A stretch of 11,992 nt of DNA from Betaproteobacteria bacterium (GCA_003153335.1 PLYG01000430.1:43955-55946); one strand, 5' to 3'; shown: positions 1 to 6,111, numbered from the stretch's first letter. Translations and numbers: made by a program. Notes: generated from the letters alone by a model not told the origin.

Positions 1-425
1 AAATATTGCTGGTTTCGATCAATCTCTATCGCCAGCGATCCATTGGCTTGGTGGCATCTAGCAACGAATGGAAAGAATGAGTATCGACTGACTGGGGGAT
101 TTGCTACATACGGGCCAATGTAGACCTTATATTCAAAATAAGGACTTTCAAGCTGCTGCTCGGAAGGTCCGTACCCTGCAAGTCCAGGAAGTTCGCCGCC
201 CTCTACGACGAGTTGAAACTGACCTCTCGCCCGATTGGAAACATTCTGGGCAACGCCACTGGCACATGCTGATTTAATCCGATTGTAATTCTTGAGTTGT
301 AGATCGTATTCCGCAGCCCGCTTTTGTTCATGCTTCTGCGTTTCTTTCTTGTCGTTTTGGTAGAGGTAGTAACCTCCTACACCGATCGCCACCACGACAA
401 CCATGAAATTCTCACCCCACGCCAT
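1..425 (-). CDS. Membrane-anchored hypothetical protein, partial
   Basis: This reading frame is open from an ATG at 425 to the left edge of the window, so the C-terminus is missing (about 141 codons seen). The start is supported by a GGGAG ribosome binding site six bases upstream. Residues 8-22 form one hydrophobic segment (MVVVAIGVGGYYLYQ). A charged Lys/Glu/Gln-rich stretch and then a polar domain with two cysteines follow, which fits a single-pass protein with its bulk on one side of the membrane. It overlaps the end of the upstream lysozyme-like gene by 49 bases in another frame, so the two are probably co-transcribed and may be translationally coupled. I do not recognise the family. The membrane topology is inferred only from hydrophobicity. 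Confidence 0.6.
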   Translation of the reverse strand, partial: MAWGENFMVVVVAIGVGGYYLYQNDKKETQKHEQKRAAEYDLQLKNYNRIKSACASGVAQNVSNRARGQFQLVVEGGELPGLAGYGPSEQQLESPYFEYKVYIGPYVANPPVSRYSFFPFVARCHQANGSLAIEIDRNQQY

Positions 426-817
426 GACCATCTCCCTAATCTATCCCAGCCCCCGAGTGAATTCTCAACAACTCGGGAGCATATCCACCAGTCCTTTTTT
501 CCATCGTGGTCAAGAATATACCTCGTGACTTTGTCCTGCAACTCGCCGTCCGTGATGTTCTCTCGCGTCGTGCCGAACTTCTCGGCGTATCGCGCCCAAG
601 TGGCGTATTGATACTGATATTTTCCTACCGACCAGCGGTTATTTGTGTCCCAGACTCGTATTGTTCTACTCACGCCAGACTCACAACCAGCGAGTTTTGC
701 TATCCATATTTCCTGTGGTGTGGTGGTCGCTTCGATAATCCGTACGGTTATACTTGTCGCGCGACTCGTCCTCTTTGGAGAAAGCGTGCGAATCATCCTT
801 TCGATTTGGTTGCTCAT
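377..817 (-). CDS. Lysozyme/transglycosylase-like protein
   Basis: The central part carries a pattern familiar from phage-type lysozyme-like and lytic transglycosylase-like proteins: IAKLAGCESG (candidate catalytic Glu in CESG), then SVGKYQYQYATW, then FGTTRENITDGELQDKV. If active it would cleave peptidoglycan glycan strands. The start is uncertain. The frame stays open up to a GTG at 877, but the ATG at 817 (or 796) limits the overlap with the divergent adhesin-E-like gene beginning at 786. No strong ribosome binding site decides between them. No signal peptide is seen, so export would need a holin-like partner. The neighbouring gene at 1-425, with one membrane segment, is a possible but unproven partner. 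The family call rests on motif resemblance only. Confidence 0.55.
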   Translation of the reverse strand: MSNQIERMIRTLSPKRTSRATSITVRIIEATTTPQEIWIAKLAGCESGVSRTIRVWDTNNRWSVGKYQYQYATWARYAEKFGTTRENITDGELQDKVTRYILDHDGKKDWWICSRVVENSLGGWDRLGRWSWRGVRISWLSWWRSV

Positions 818-1178
818 GCTTCCAAGTGTCGCGATTGCCGAATGGGTGAAAGTGAGCCAGTCCAGTAGCGGAGTCACCTATGTTGACGCGACGTCAATTC
901 GCGCGGAAGGTAGTCTTCGCAGGGCTTGGATCTTGCAAGACCTACGAACACGCGACCCCTATGGCGAACTGTCTCGCCGAAGTTGGCGAGAGTATGATTG
1001 CCCAGGTACTCGATTCAGGATGCTTTCAATCACTAACTACTCTGGGCCAATGGCGACCGGAAAGATTCTCATAAGCGGTGATTCGAGCCGTGAACCATGG
1101 AACAGCATAGGCGCCGAGTCCGTGGGTGCCGAGATACTCAAGTTCCTGTGTGCTCGATCAGGCGGAACAAGACACTAG
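786..1178 (+). CDS. Surface-adhesin-E-like exported protein (copy 1)
   Basis: The frame is open from 645, but the GTG at 786 is chosen because GGAG lies five bases upstream and the protein then begins with a good Sec signal peptide: RIILSIWLLMLPSVAIA, cleaved before EW. The mature part has the layout of the adhesin E-like family (Pfam Adhesin_E type): an opening Trp, TYVDATSIR, an RAWILQDL strand, REYDC and a C-terminal Cys (KFLCA). The mature domain is about 110 residues, normal for such small periplasmic or surface proteins, whose function is mostly unknown. It is transcribed divergently from the lysozyme-like gene, overlapping its 5' end by about 30 bases. Two more members of the same general family lie at 3568-3960 and 5471-5944. 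Confidence 0.72.
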   Translation: MRIILSIWLLMLPSVAIAEWVKVSQSSSGVTYVDATSIRAEGSLRRAWILQDLRTRDPYGELSRRSWREYDCPGTRFRMLSITNYSGPMATGKILISGDSSREPWNSIGAESVGAEILKFLCARSGGTRH

Positions 1179-1801
1179 CTCCGCTCACCAGCTTCGCCAT
1201 AGTAGCGGCAGGGTTGCGCAGACGCGTTGCCCGTTGATCGGACCGTGAGGCATTCTGAACCTGACCCGGAATTAGGACACCATCCTACTTCGCCGCGCCC
1301 TCCCTTGCTATGCCTTTTCCGTTGATGTTCTTGCGCCCATCCACGGCATCCCGGTGCAGATACACCTTCAGCCCGGCGTCGAACCGGAACATGGCAGCTC
1401 ACACATCGCAGGCGCAGCAGCAACGATAGCTCGTTGGGGTCGACTTCGCTCAGCTCCAGTTTGATCCCGTTGGGGAGTTGCGCACCGAACCGCACTGGGC
1501 TCGACCATGCCGGAGCTTTTGCCGCTACCACCGATACGAACGCGGACTCGACAGCTACCGCCGCCATCCCTGCAGTTGGCCTTCCCACCACGAGCTCCCG
1601 TTGGCGCCGATAGCGGGTAATCCAGGTGCGCAGGAGATTCGCGTTGATCCCGTGCTGCAATGCCATGCGTGCGACCGATACGCCTGGCCGCAGGCACGCT
1701 TCGATCAATTCGCGCTTGGCCTCCTTGTCGTAGCAGCTTCGCCCATCGCGCTTGTGCCCGACCACCAGCCGCTTCGATAGCTCTGTGTGTTTCTCTGTCA
1801 T
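1175..1801 (-). CDS. tnpA: IS66 family accessory protein TnpA (OrfA), C-terminus run-on
   Basis: The first about 135 residues match IS66-family TnpA (IS66 Orf1), a small DNA-binding protein needed with TnpB and TnpC for transposition. A helix-turn-helix is visible in VSVARMALQHGINANLLRTW, followed by a basic linker and the usual ending IKLELSEVDPNELSLLLRL. After that the frame runs through the start of tnpB in the wrong phase and past the truncation point, giving an unusual 208 residues. The alternative frame ends CELPCSGSTPG and stops at 1368, close to the usual TnpA ending. A one-base indel near 1400 has therefore probably altered the C-terminus. The start at 1801 lies 81 bases inside the element end at 1882, behind a strong hairpin. 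Confidence 0.75.
   Translation of the reverse strand: MTEKHTELSKRLVVGHKRDGRSCYDKEAKRELIEACLRPGVSVARMALQHGINANLLRTWITRYRRQRELVVGRPTAGMAAVAVESAFVSVVAAKAPAWSSPVRFGAQLPNGIKLELSEVDPNELSLLLRLRCVSCHVPVRRRAEGVSAPGCRGWAQEHQRKRHSKGGRGEVGWCPNSGSGSECLTVRSTGNASAQPCRYYGEAGERS
1285..1392 (-). pseudogene. tnpB: IS66 family TnpB, truncated to N-terminal 25 residues
   Basis: An ATG at 1392 begins MFRFDAGLKVYLHRDAVDGR followed by KNING, the highly conserved start of IS66 TnpB (Orf2), in its normal place overlapping the end of tnpA. After residue 25 the homology stops abruptly (about 1318). Ten unrelated residues follow before a stop at 1285, whereas intact TnpB is about 115 residues. The rest of tnpB, all of tnpC and the distal inverted repeat are absent, so the element is dead without help in trans. 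Confidence 0.8.
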
Positions 1802-1803
1802 AA

Positions 1804-1829
1804 GTGTCCACGTTCATCTACGTGGACAC
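1804..1829 (-). promoter_or_regulatory. Hairpin directly upstream of IS66 tnpA start
   Basis: A perfect 9-bp inverted repeat, GTGTCCACG and CGTGGACAC, encloses an 8-base loop and ends two bases before the tnpA ATG on the minus strand. In mRNA reading in from outside the element it would cover the tnpA initiation region. Such hairpins are known in other insertion sequences as a brake on transposase translation; that role here is inference. No clear ribosome binding site is visible outside the hairpin. Confidence 0.5.
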
Positions 1830-1831
1830 CA

Positions 1832-2002
1832 TCATGGCCGACTCCGCACCTCAATACCAGATGCCGTCAAAAGACCGCTTACGATGAAGTAGTTGTCGAG
1901 GAGGGAGTTGTAGAACTCGATCACCCGCCCATCGGCCCCATAGGTCAATGAGGTGGCCGCAGTCGCCACCGCAACCGTAATCCACAATAAGGTCTTCTTC
2001 AT
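1832..2002 (-). pseudogene. Exported protein gene cut by IS66 (FYNSLLDNYF motif)
   Basis: The ATG at 2002 begins MKKTLLWITVAVATAATSLT, a clear Sec signal peptide, followed by RVIEFYNSLLDNYFI. The pattern EFYN..LDNYF(I/V) is a recurring repeat motif of exported proteobacterial proteins that bear a short domain of unknown function. Only 40 native codons remain. From GTA AGC onward the codons belong to the IS66 end, giving a tail of 16 residues and a stop at 1832. The downstream half of the gene is not in the window. The start overlaps the stop of the preceding 38-residue frame as ATGA, suggesting coupled translation before disruption. Confidence 0.7.
1860..1882 (-). repeat. IS66 terminal inverted repeat (one end only)
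   Basis: The minus strand from 1882 reads GTAAGCGGTCTTTTGACGGC, the expected start of an IS66-family terminal repeat. It lies directly inside the interrupted reading frame. The partner repeat is not in the window, so the usual 8-bp target duplication cannot be checked. Confidence 0.65.
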
Positions 2003-2115
2003 CGCTGTACACTTCTCAATGGGGTATCGGGGCTTGGGGTCGTTGTGCAGACATCTGCAAAGTTTGTTGCCGGTCCCGCGGTCCCGACTGCTGCCGCGAT
2101 GAGTCGTTCCCTCAT
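1999..2115 (-). CDS. Small hypothetical protein (38 aa)
   Basis: This short frame starts with an ATG at 2115, four bases after the stop of the YdjM-like gene, and ends in a TGA that overlaps the next start as ATGA. The tight packing on both sides is the main reason to list it. The product begins MRERLIAAAVGTAG, mildly hydrophobic, then a Thr/Pro-rich tail, with no recognised family. It also spans the degenerate third copy of the 21-bp repeat (2041-2060). It could equally be a non-coding spacer. Confidence 0.3.
   Translation of the reverse strand: MRERLIAAAVGTAGPATNFADVCTTTPSPDTPLRSVQR
2041..2060. repeat. Degenerate third copy of the 21-bp repeat
   Basis: CGTTGTGCAGACATCTGCAA matches 17 of 20 bases of the perfect repeat at 3089-3108 and 4565-4584, in the same orientation. 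It lies between the YdjM-like gene and the interrupted exported-protein gene. With only 17 of 20 matches it may be chance. Confidence 0.35.
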
Positions 2116-2116
2116 G

Positions 2117-3088
2117 TCAGGTGTCCCCGTGCTTTGGATCGCGGGCCTGCAGGAAGGTGTCTTTCTTGCGCGGAATGTCTGCTGCTTCCGCTGCGGCGTT
2201 GGCATCGAGAATAGCTTCATGTCCAGCAAGGGGCATGTGGATGGGCAGGTCGTGATAGGCGGCGGGCTGCAACGTACCGTCGATCAGGAGGTGATATGCC
2301 AGACCGGCACTCATCCCCGCGGTGATCGCAGTGAGAAATCGGTCACGGTTGCGGTCAATCATGTCCCAAAGTGGGTCCCGCACGGCAGGCAGGTGGCTAT
2401 GAGTCAGCCCTACCAGCGTGGCAACGGCGTAAAGACTACCCTCCACCACGCTCCCGGCAATAATCGAATGGGTAAAGATGCTGCGATGTGCACCTATGCC
2501 CATTTGCAGGTCCAAGTCCGGGATGCCGCCATCGCCGTCCAAGCCGCCGGAACTGACCAGTGCCGCCAACACAGTCACCACGGCCTCGGGCAGTTGCTCG
2601 GGGTCTTTCACCATCGCTCCAAATGCCGCGGCCTGCTTGCTTGCCCGCTCGGAGATTTCTTTGACGGTGTCAACGAAGGCTTTGCTTCGCTGTTTGCTAT
2701 GCTCCATAAGTCGCCCATTCCGTGCTGCTTCTAAGGCATCCTTTGCCTCAGCAAGAGTGCCGCGGCCCAACCGGGCGATGCCTTGCCCAAGCCGCATCAC
2801 ACGACGCACAAAGAGGTGGCCGGTCATGCTGGCGGCGTCGACCCCCCAATTGGCCATTTGCCGATGGTTCAACGCATTGAGGGCAATGCGTAGTTCCGCT
2901 GTGAGCCGATCCGCACGATTGCGGTAAGCGGGATCGGCAATAATCACCGGTAAGTTGGCAGTAGGCATGAGTAGCGTAGTGCGGTTTGAATCGTTTGTGA
3001 CCGAAATATTACGCCAACGCAAGGCATTTTTGTCACAGGTCTTGGCCAACCGTTCTACATCCCTGCGGCTACAACTCTTGTCCTGCAC
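2117..3088 (-). CDS. YdjM-like putative membrane-associated metal hydrolase
   Basis: This long frame starts with GTG at 3088, directly abutting a 21-bp repeat; the true start could be later (ATG at 2968), as neither has a good ribosome binding site. The N-terminal half is charged and helical, rich in Arg/Ala/Glu. Around residues 184-208 it has GLDGDGGIPDLD, then GAHRSIFTHS. Near residue 266 comes HLLID. Spaced Asp, HR and HS followed by HxxxD resembles the metal-binding pattern of the YdjM (LexA-binding, inner-membrane hydrolase-like) family. Two mildly hydrophobic stretches (about 209-232 and 254-270) could be membrane-associated. The substrate is unknown. It is followed within four bases by a small frame. 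The family call is from motif memory and is tentative. Confidence 0.55.
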   Translation of the reverse strand: MQDKSCSRRDVERLAKTCDKNALRWRNISVTNDSNRTTLLMPTANLPVIIADPAYRNRADRLTAELRIALNALNHRQMANWGVDAASMTGHLFVRRVMRLGQGIARLGRGTLAEAKDALEAARNGRLMEHSKQRSKAFVDTVKEISERASKQAAAFGAMVKDPEQLPEAVVTVLAALVSSGGLDGDGGIPDLDLQMGIGAHRSIFTHSIIAGSVVEGSLYAVATLVGLTHSHLPAVRDPLWDMIDRNRDRFLTAITAGMSAGLAYHLLIDGTLQPAAYHDLPIHMPLAGHEAILDANAAAEAADIPRKKDTFLQARDPKHGDT

Positions 3089-3108
3089 CGCTGTGCAAAC
3101 AACTGCAA
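3088..3108. repeat. 21-bp perfect direct repeat, copy A
   Basis: The 21 bases beginning CCGCTGTGCAAAC and ending AACTGCAA are repeated exactly at 4564-4584 in the same orientation, while the flanks on both sides differ. The two copies bracket 1455 bases holding three genes. The role is unknown: recombination remnant, shared upstream element or shared coding scrap. Confidence 0.6.
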
Positions 3109-3214
3109 GCCCAACTCAGCCTACGTCACGCCTTGGCACCGGAGAATTGCCGCCACTGCCACCGGACTGAATACTCGGATCGTAGGTGCAGGTCCCATTG
3201 CCCCCAATAACGGT

Positions 3215-3526
3215 TTAGGTGCTGGATTTGTCCCCTGCGACGTTCCTTTGATTCACAACAATGCTGTCGCATCCATTTTGAAAATATTCTTCACTTACCA
3301 AGGTTGTTTGCTCCCCGGTTATTGCGGTTCGCCGGATTTGTGCTAAGCCGCCTTCGCCTTTGAACGCAACTTCAAAACCGCAATCACACCTCAACTTGTG
3401 TTCGGCGGTTGCCGGGTTCCTATGAATCTTTGCCCTACCAATCCCACATCCAAGATGAAAAATACGAAGAGCGGAATAGGGTGGCACTTCACCCACGGTG
3501 GCCTCGACCTCAATTACGCAAGGCAT
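3215..3526 (-). CDS. Hypothetical protein, Cys-containing (103 aa)
   Basis: The ATG at 3526 is preceded by GGAG with seven bases of spacing, a good initiation site. The product has no signal peptide or membrane segment. It begins MPCVIEVEATVGEVP and carries cysteines in HLGCGIG, LRCDCGFEV and QNGCDS; the CDC arrangement could bind metal or form a disulfide. It lies 41 bases downstream of the second adhesin-E-like gene on the same strand, so the two are probably one operon. The frame continues beyond the TAA for 32 more codons (GNGTCTYDPSI and so on) to a TGA, so the stop may be a recent truncation. No family recognised. Confidence 0.5.
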   Translation of the reverse strand: MPCVIEVEATVGEVPPYSALRIFHLGCGIGRAKIHRNPATAEHKLRCDCGFEVAFKGEGGLAQIRRTAITGEQTTLVSEEYFQNGCDSIVVNQRNVAGDKSST

Positions 3527-3567
3527 GTTCTGTCTCCATCAGAAAAGTGTGTCAAAACGCTTGGTCA

Positions 3568-3960
3568 CTAATTCTTCCCGCAGGCAGCTTGCCACAAGAT
3601 TACGACTCCGCTACCAGAAGGGACAGGACGCCAACTATCAAAATTGGTCTTGGTAACATGAACTGTCTCACCCCCGCCCATGTTCCCAGAATAAAGTACG
3701 AGGGTAAGAAACCGATATTTTCGCTCATTGCAGTCGTACTCGGATTGCGTTTTCGTTGACGCATAGTGCTTTCCGCTGGATGTTCCTTGAAGACTCTTGT
3801 AGTCCCACATATTCCACATTTTCACTATATTGCCCGTTCCGCGACTACTGTCGGGATCGACATATAAGGTCGCGTTTGCACTCTTACCAGCGGCAATCCA
3901 TCCTGCATTGGCACTACCGAATCCAACAGCTAGCAGTATCATCAATATTGCTCTGTGCAT
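3568..3960 (-). CDS. Surface-adhesin-E-like exported protein (copy 2)
   Basis: The ATG at 3960 is chosen over the one at 3972 because GGAGGT lies five to six bases before it. It gives a compact signal peptide, MHRAILMILLAVGFGSANA, cleaved before GW. The mature domain shows the family outline: opening Trp, TLYVDPDSSR, MWNMWDYK, QSEYDCNERKYRFLT, YSGNMGGGE and a final CGKN. The YDC and C-terminal Cys pair, as in copy 1, may form a disulfide. Mature length is about 111 residues, matching the family. Known members are small periplasmic or surface proteins, and the role here is unknown. It lies between two hypothetical genes on the same strand. Confidence 0.72.
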   Translation of the reverse strand: MHRAILMILLAVGFGSANAGWIAAGKSANATLYVDPDSSRGTGNIVKMWNMWDYKSLQGTSSGKHYASTKTQSEYDCNERKYRFLTLVLYSGNMGGGETVHVTKTNFDSWRPVPSGSGVVILWQAACGKN

Positions 3961-4084
3961 TGCAACCTCCAATGATTGTGGCTACGCTCGAGTCATTTTC
4001 AGCCGTTTCCACCACTCTTTCCAAACCACGCGGTGGGGTACGCGAACAACTAGACGTTCCGCGGAACTTCAACCTGATTGAGTT

Positions 4085-4498
4085 TCAGAAATACTTTTCC
4101 ATGAAGCGCAGATGTCTCGAACGGTCATTCTCGTTGAGAGTGCCGACCCATTCTAAATGTCGTTGAATATTCTCGAAAGCGGCCATGAAGGCATCGCTGT
4201 CCACTCCGGCAGTTACAGTTGCGTAAGCCTTCTGAGCGTTGTCACCAAAAAGTCCGACCAACACCTGTGCAAGCGCCTCTTTAACAGGTGTGTTATCTCC
4301 CATGCTGATCACGCAGGATTCAACCATGCCGGTTAGTGTTCCCATGAACTCCCAGTTGGTCGCGTAGACCACGGGAATTTGTCGGCTAACGCTTTCTCCG
4401 TAGTTCGCGTTAAGTCGATTGCGATTGATCAAATCAATGGAGATTTGGGCCGCAACCGAATCGACACGGGGTCGGTTAGAAAATAGTCGTCCAAACAT
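4085..4498 (-). CDS. Hypothetical protein (137 aa)
   Basis: The start at 4498 is supported by GGGAG five bases upstream; an in-frame ATG at 4516 lacks this. The product is a soluble-looking, mostly helical protein beginning MFGRLFSNRPRVDSV, with no signal peptide and no clear membrane segment. Distinct patches are ISIDLINRNRL, VYATNWEFMGTL and a C-terminal RHLRFMEKYF. I do not recognise the family. Downstream, a 12-bp perfect palindrome GTTCCGCGGAAC (4056-4067) and a second GC-rich hairpin near 4025-4035 may end or process the transcript before the adhesin-E-like gene. The second perfect 21-bp repeat lies 66 bases upstream. Confidence 0.5.
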   Translation of the reverse strand: MFGRLFSNRPRVDSVAAQISIDLINRNRLNANYGESVSRQIPVVYATNWEFMGTLTGMVESCVISMGDNTPVKEALAQVLVGLFGDNAQKAYATVTAGVDSDAFMAAFENIQRHLEWVGTLNENDRSRHLRFMEKYF

Positions 4499-4563
4499 GT
4501 TTGCTCCCTGAGTCAAACAATTTTACTAGCACCACCGCCCCGACAGCCGCCACGATCCCGCCC

Positions 4564-4584
4564 CCGCTGTGCAAACAACTGCAA
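4564..4584. repeat. 21-bp perfect direct repeat, copy B
   Basis: Identical over 21 bases to 3088-3108, same orientation, with unrelated flanks. It lies in the 232-base gap between the HEPN gene and the 4085-4498 gene. Nothing else in this gap is convincingly coding. Confidence 0.6.
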
Positions 4585-4691
4585 TCTCTGTCGTCACACC
4601 CCCCGCGTTCTGACCTCAAACCACATGATGCCATCGGTCACTAACTTGAAGTAACGCCATGGTTGGAAAAAGCTACAAATCAGCCGTTCAA

Positions 4692-4730
4692 GCCTAACCA
4701 TCACAGTGCACGTTGCGTACTGGGTTAAGC
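4692..4730 (-). repeat. attC-like paired core sites abutting the HEPN stop codon
   Basis: On the minus strand GCTTAAC begins immediately after the HEPN gene's TGA, and GTTAGGC lies 25 bases further on. These fit the integron core consensus pair RYYYAAC and GTTRRRY, including the canonical GTTAGGC, and their position right after a stop codon is typical of cassettes. Against it: 39 bases is shorter than usual attC sites (about 57 or more), no integrase or other attC is visible, and gene orientations in the region are mixed. It may be just an 8-bp imperfect hairpin. Confidence 0.25.
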
Positions 4731-5339
4731 TCAAGCCGCCTTTGCAATTTCGTCAAGTGCAGCGCCATACGATGGACCGAGGGTGCGTAGCAAGCGAAGC
4801 CAGCTAAGAAGGAATTCTCCCAATTCCATGACCGGCACCGTGAGGTGCTTGTAGCCAACCATGACGGAATCTGGGCCAAAACCCTCATGCTTCTCCGAAT
4901 AGAAGACCAATGACCGAATAGGTTCACCATGTGTATATAGATTTCCGTGGGCCAGCGCGTTTCGGATTGTGCTTAGAACGTAGTCCACCGGCTCTTCTTC
5001 CACCGATACGTTACTAGGGGGCCATGTGTCAGGTCCATCACCGAACGTCGCTATAAGGCCGTGTAACCAATTTTTCCCGTGCTTTGGAATGAATTCGCTC
5101 TTCGCACAAGGGGTGCCAAGTAATTTTTTGAGACGGACAGAAGCCCCTTCAAGTTGCAGAGAGTCCTTGGAGGGGTGTCCATCCTTCAGCCTCTCGAAGG
5201 GGACAACGAACGCGGAAGTTGCTACTAAGAGGAGGAAAGTGACTTCGCGTTCCTGAGTCGCCGCATCCGCTTCATAATGATCGAGAAGTTCTAAACAACG
5301 GTTGGGAAAATCTACGACAAAATTCCTGTATGCACTCAC
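4731..5339 (-). CDS. HEPN-motif protein, putative RNase
   Basis: The product of 202 residues starts with GTG at 5339 behind AGGAG. At residues 126-131 it has RNALAH followed by GN, the Rx4-6H signature of HEPN domains, with the helical VDYVLSTI just before it and a strand-rich SLVFYSE after it, much like the plasmid-type pEK499-like HEPN proteins. Catalytic HEPN proteins are metal-independent RNases found in toxin-antitoxin, abortive-infection and CRISPR effectors. Whether this stand-alone copy cuts RNA is unknown. It has no adjacent nucleotidyltransferase-like antitoxin partner. The gene is divergent from the lipoprotein-like gene at 5471, with a shared control region containing a perfect palindrome. 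Confidence 0.6.
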   Translation of the reverse strand: MSAYRNFVVDFPNRCLELLDHYEADAATQEREVTFLLLVATSAFVVPFERLKDGHPSKDSLQLEGASVRLKKLLGTPCAKSEFIPKHGKNWLHGLIATFGDGPDTWPPSNVSVEEEPVDYVLSTIRNALAHGNLYTHGEPIRSLVFYSEKHEGFGPDSVMVGYKHLTVPVMELGEFLLSWLRLLRTLGPSYGAALDEIAKAA

Positions 5340-5358
5340 TTGATCTTCTCCTCATATC

Positions 5359-5388
5359 TTGATGCACGGTAGTGCATGAAGGTATACT
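5359..5388 (+). promoter_or_regulatory. Promoter with operator-like palindrome in the spacer
   Basis: TTGATG (5359-5364) and TATACT (5383-5388) are separated by 18 bases and fit a sigma70 promoter for the rightward gene at 5471. The spacer and -35 overlap a perfect palindrome, ATGCAC-GGTA-GTGCAT (5362-5377), only 23 bases from the start of the leftward HEPN gene. A repressor bound here could control both genes. That is inference from position. Confidence 0.45.
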
Positions 5389-5470
5389 CAACTGTCACCA
5401 TTCGCCCGGACAAAAGTGAATAGTGATATGGACATAAGGATCGCCAGGATCGTTCGATCGGAAGGCAACC

Positions 5471-5944
5471 ATGCACATGCTACTGAGAGTTGTCAGGGCA
5501 GTAACAATCTCCGCGACGTTGGCGTTGCTTGCGTTTGCGTGCAGCCCACAACCAAAGGGGTGGGTTGTTGTGGCTTTACAAAGCGGGATATTCGGTTACG
5601 TGCCACTGTACTTAAACATGGACGCGATAGCCAAACCCATCCCTGACGTGATTGAGGTCTGGACGCGAACCCAAATCCAAGTGCTGAACGACCTTGAGGT
5701 GCTGCATCGCCCCGATTATCCTTCCATAATGAAAGACCCGGCATCCTGGCATCAGAAAGAGATAATTGACCGCATCTGGCTGAACTGCCGCACTCGAACA
5801 CTTCAACTCCAAGATGTCCCTGGTCAGCTTTCCATGATTGACACAGTCCCGAGGCCAATCATGCCATCCAGCATCAATGACAAGATTTGGCGGATCGTAT
5901 GCCAAGGTGAACCTGTCGGCGACCCCCTAGTTTCGGGTTCCTAA
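5471..5944 (+). CDS. Divergent adhesin-E-like protein, possible lipoprotein
   Basis: The ATG at 5471 has GAAGG five bases upstream. Residues 1-23 are a signal sequence ending LLALLAFA-C; the Cys could be lipidated, although Ala at -3 is a weak lipobox. The mature part is a longer relative of the adhesin-E-like fold: GWVVVALQSG, YLNMDAIAKP, VIEVWTRTQIQVL, RIWLNCRTRTLQL and a C-terminal IWRIVCQG, with the two cysteines in the positions of the YDC and terminal Cys of the family. At 157 residues it is longer than the other two copies because of an insert after the Trp strand. It is divergent from the HEPN gene and monocistronic. Function unknown. Confidence 0.6.
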   Translation: MHMLLRVVRAVTISATLALLAFACSPQPKGWVVVALQSGIFGYVPLYLNMDAIAKPIPDVIEVWTRTQIQVLNDLEVLHRPDYPSIMKDPASWHQKEIIDRIWLNCRTRTLQLQDVPGQLSMIDTVPRPIMPSSINDKIWRIVCQGEPVGDPLVSGS

Positions 5945-6097
5945 TGATGCTTGGGAGACCTCGATCAATATGTCAACAAGAGTTGAGTTTCCCGCCACCA
6001 TGGAAAACTCGCGCACCGCAGTTCAACACTTAGCACACGCACTTTTTCTGTCTAAACGAGTGGAGCCACCTCTCCCAAACGCCGTCTGCATTCGTAA

Positions 6098-6111
6098 CGG
6101 TAATATTACCG
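6098..6111. promoter_or_regulatory. Perfect 14-bp palindrome CGGTAATATTACCG
   Basis: A perfect palindrome in the 243-base gap between the two convergent units (5471-5944 plus, 6188-6883 minus). It contains TAATATTAC, the nonanucleotide nicked at rolling-circle origins of geminiviruses and relatives, but there is no Rep gene here. A dimeric regulator site is as likely. The rest of the gap holds no convincing gene. Confidence 0.35.

Larger units (their letters stand above)
1318..1882 (-). mobile_element. IS66 family insertion sequence remnant
   Basis: The element reads right to left: terminal repeat at 1882, tnpA, then the first 25 codons of tnpB. Homology is lost at about 1318. The right end is placed at 1882 because the minus strand there begins GTAAGCGGTC, and IS66 family ends typically begin GTAAGCG. 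No matching end is visible to the left down to 1175, so 3' loss by deletion or a later insertion is inferred. The insertion interrupts a small exported-protein gene (1832-2002) just after the codons for YFI. Confidence 0.75.

Noticed and set aside
1368..1817. 149-codon minus-strand frame overlapping tnpA
   Set aside because: Out-of-phase shadow of tnpA except for its last residues (CELPCSGSTPG), which probably reflect an indel at the tnpA end.
2045..2734. 229-codon plus-strand frame opposite the YdjM-like gene
   Set aside because: His/Gln/Gly-rich shadow composition with no domain; the minus-strand frame is longer and carries the Asp/HR/HS pattern.
4520..4600. Hydrophobic minus-strand stretch GIVAAVGAVVLVKLF, as in small filamentous-phage coat proteins
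   Set aside because: No usable start codon in frame, overlaps the start of the next gene, and no other filamentous-phage gene is present.
786..5944. Chromosomal integron cassette array
   Set aside because: Only one weak attC-like site, no integrase, and genes lie on both strands.
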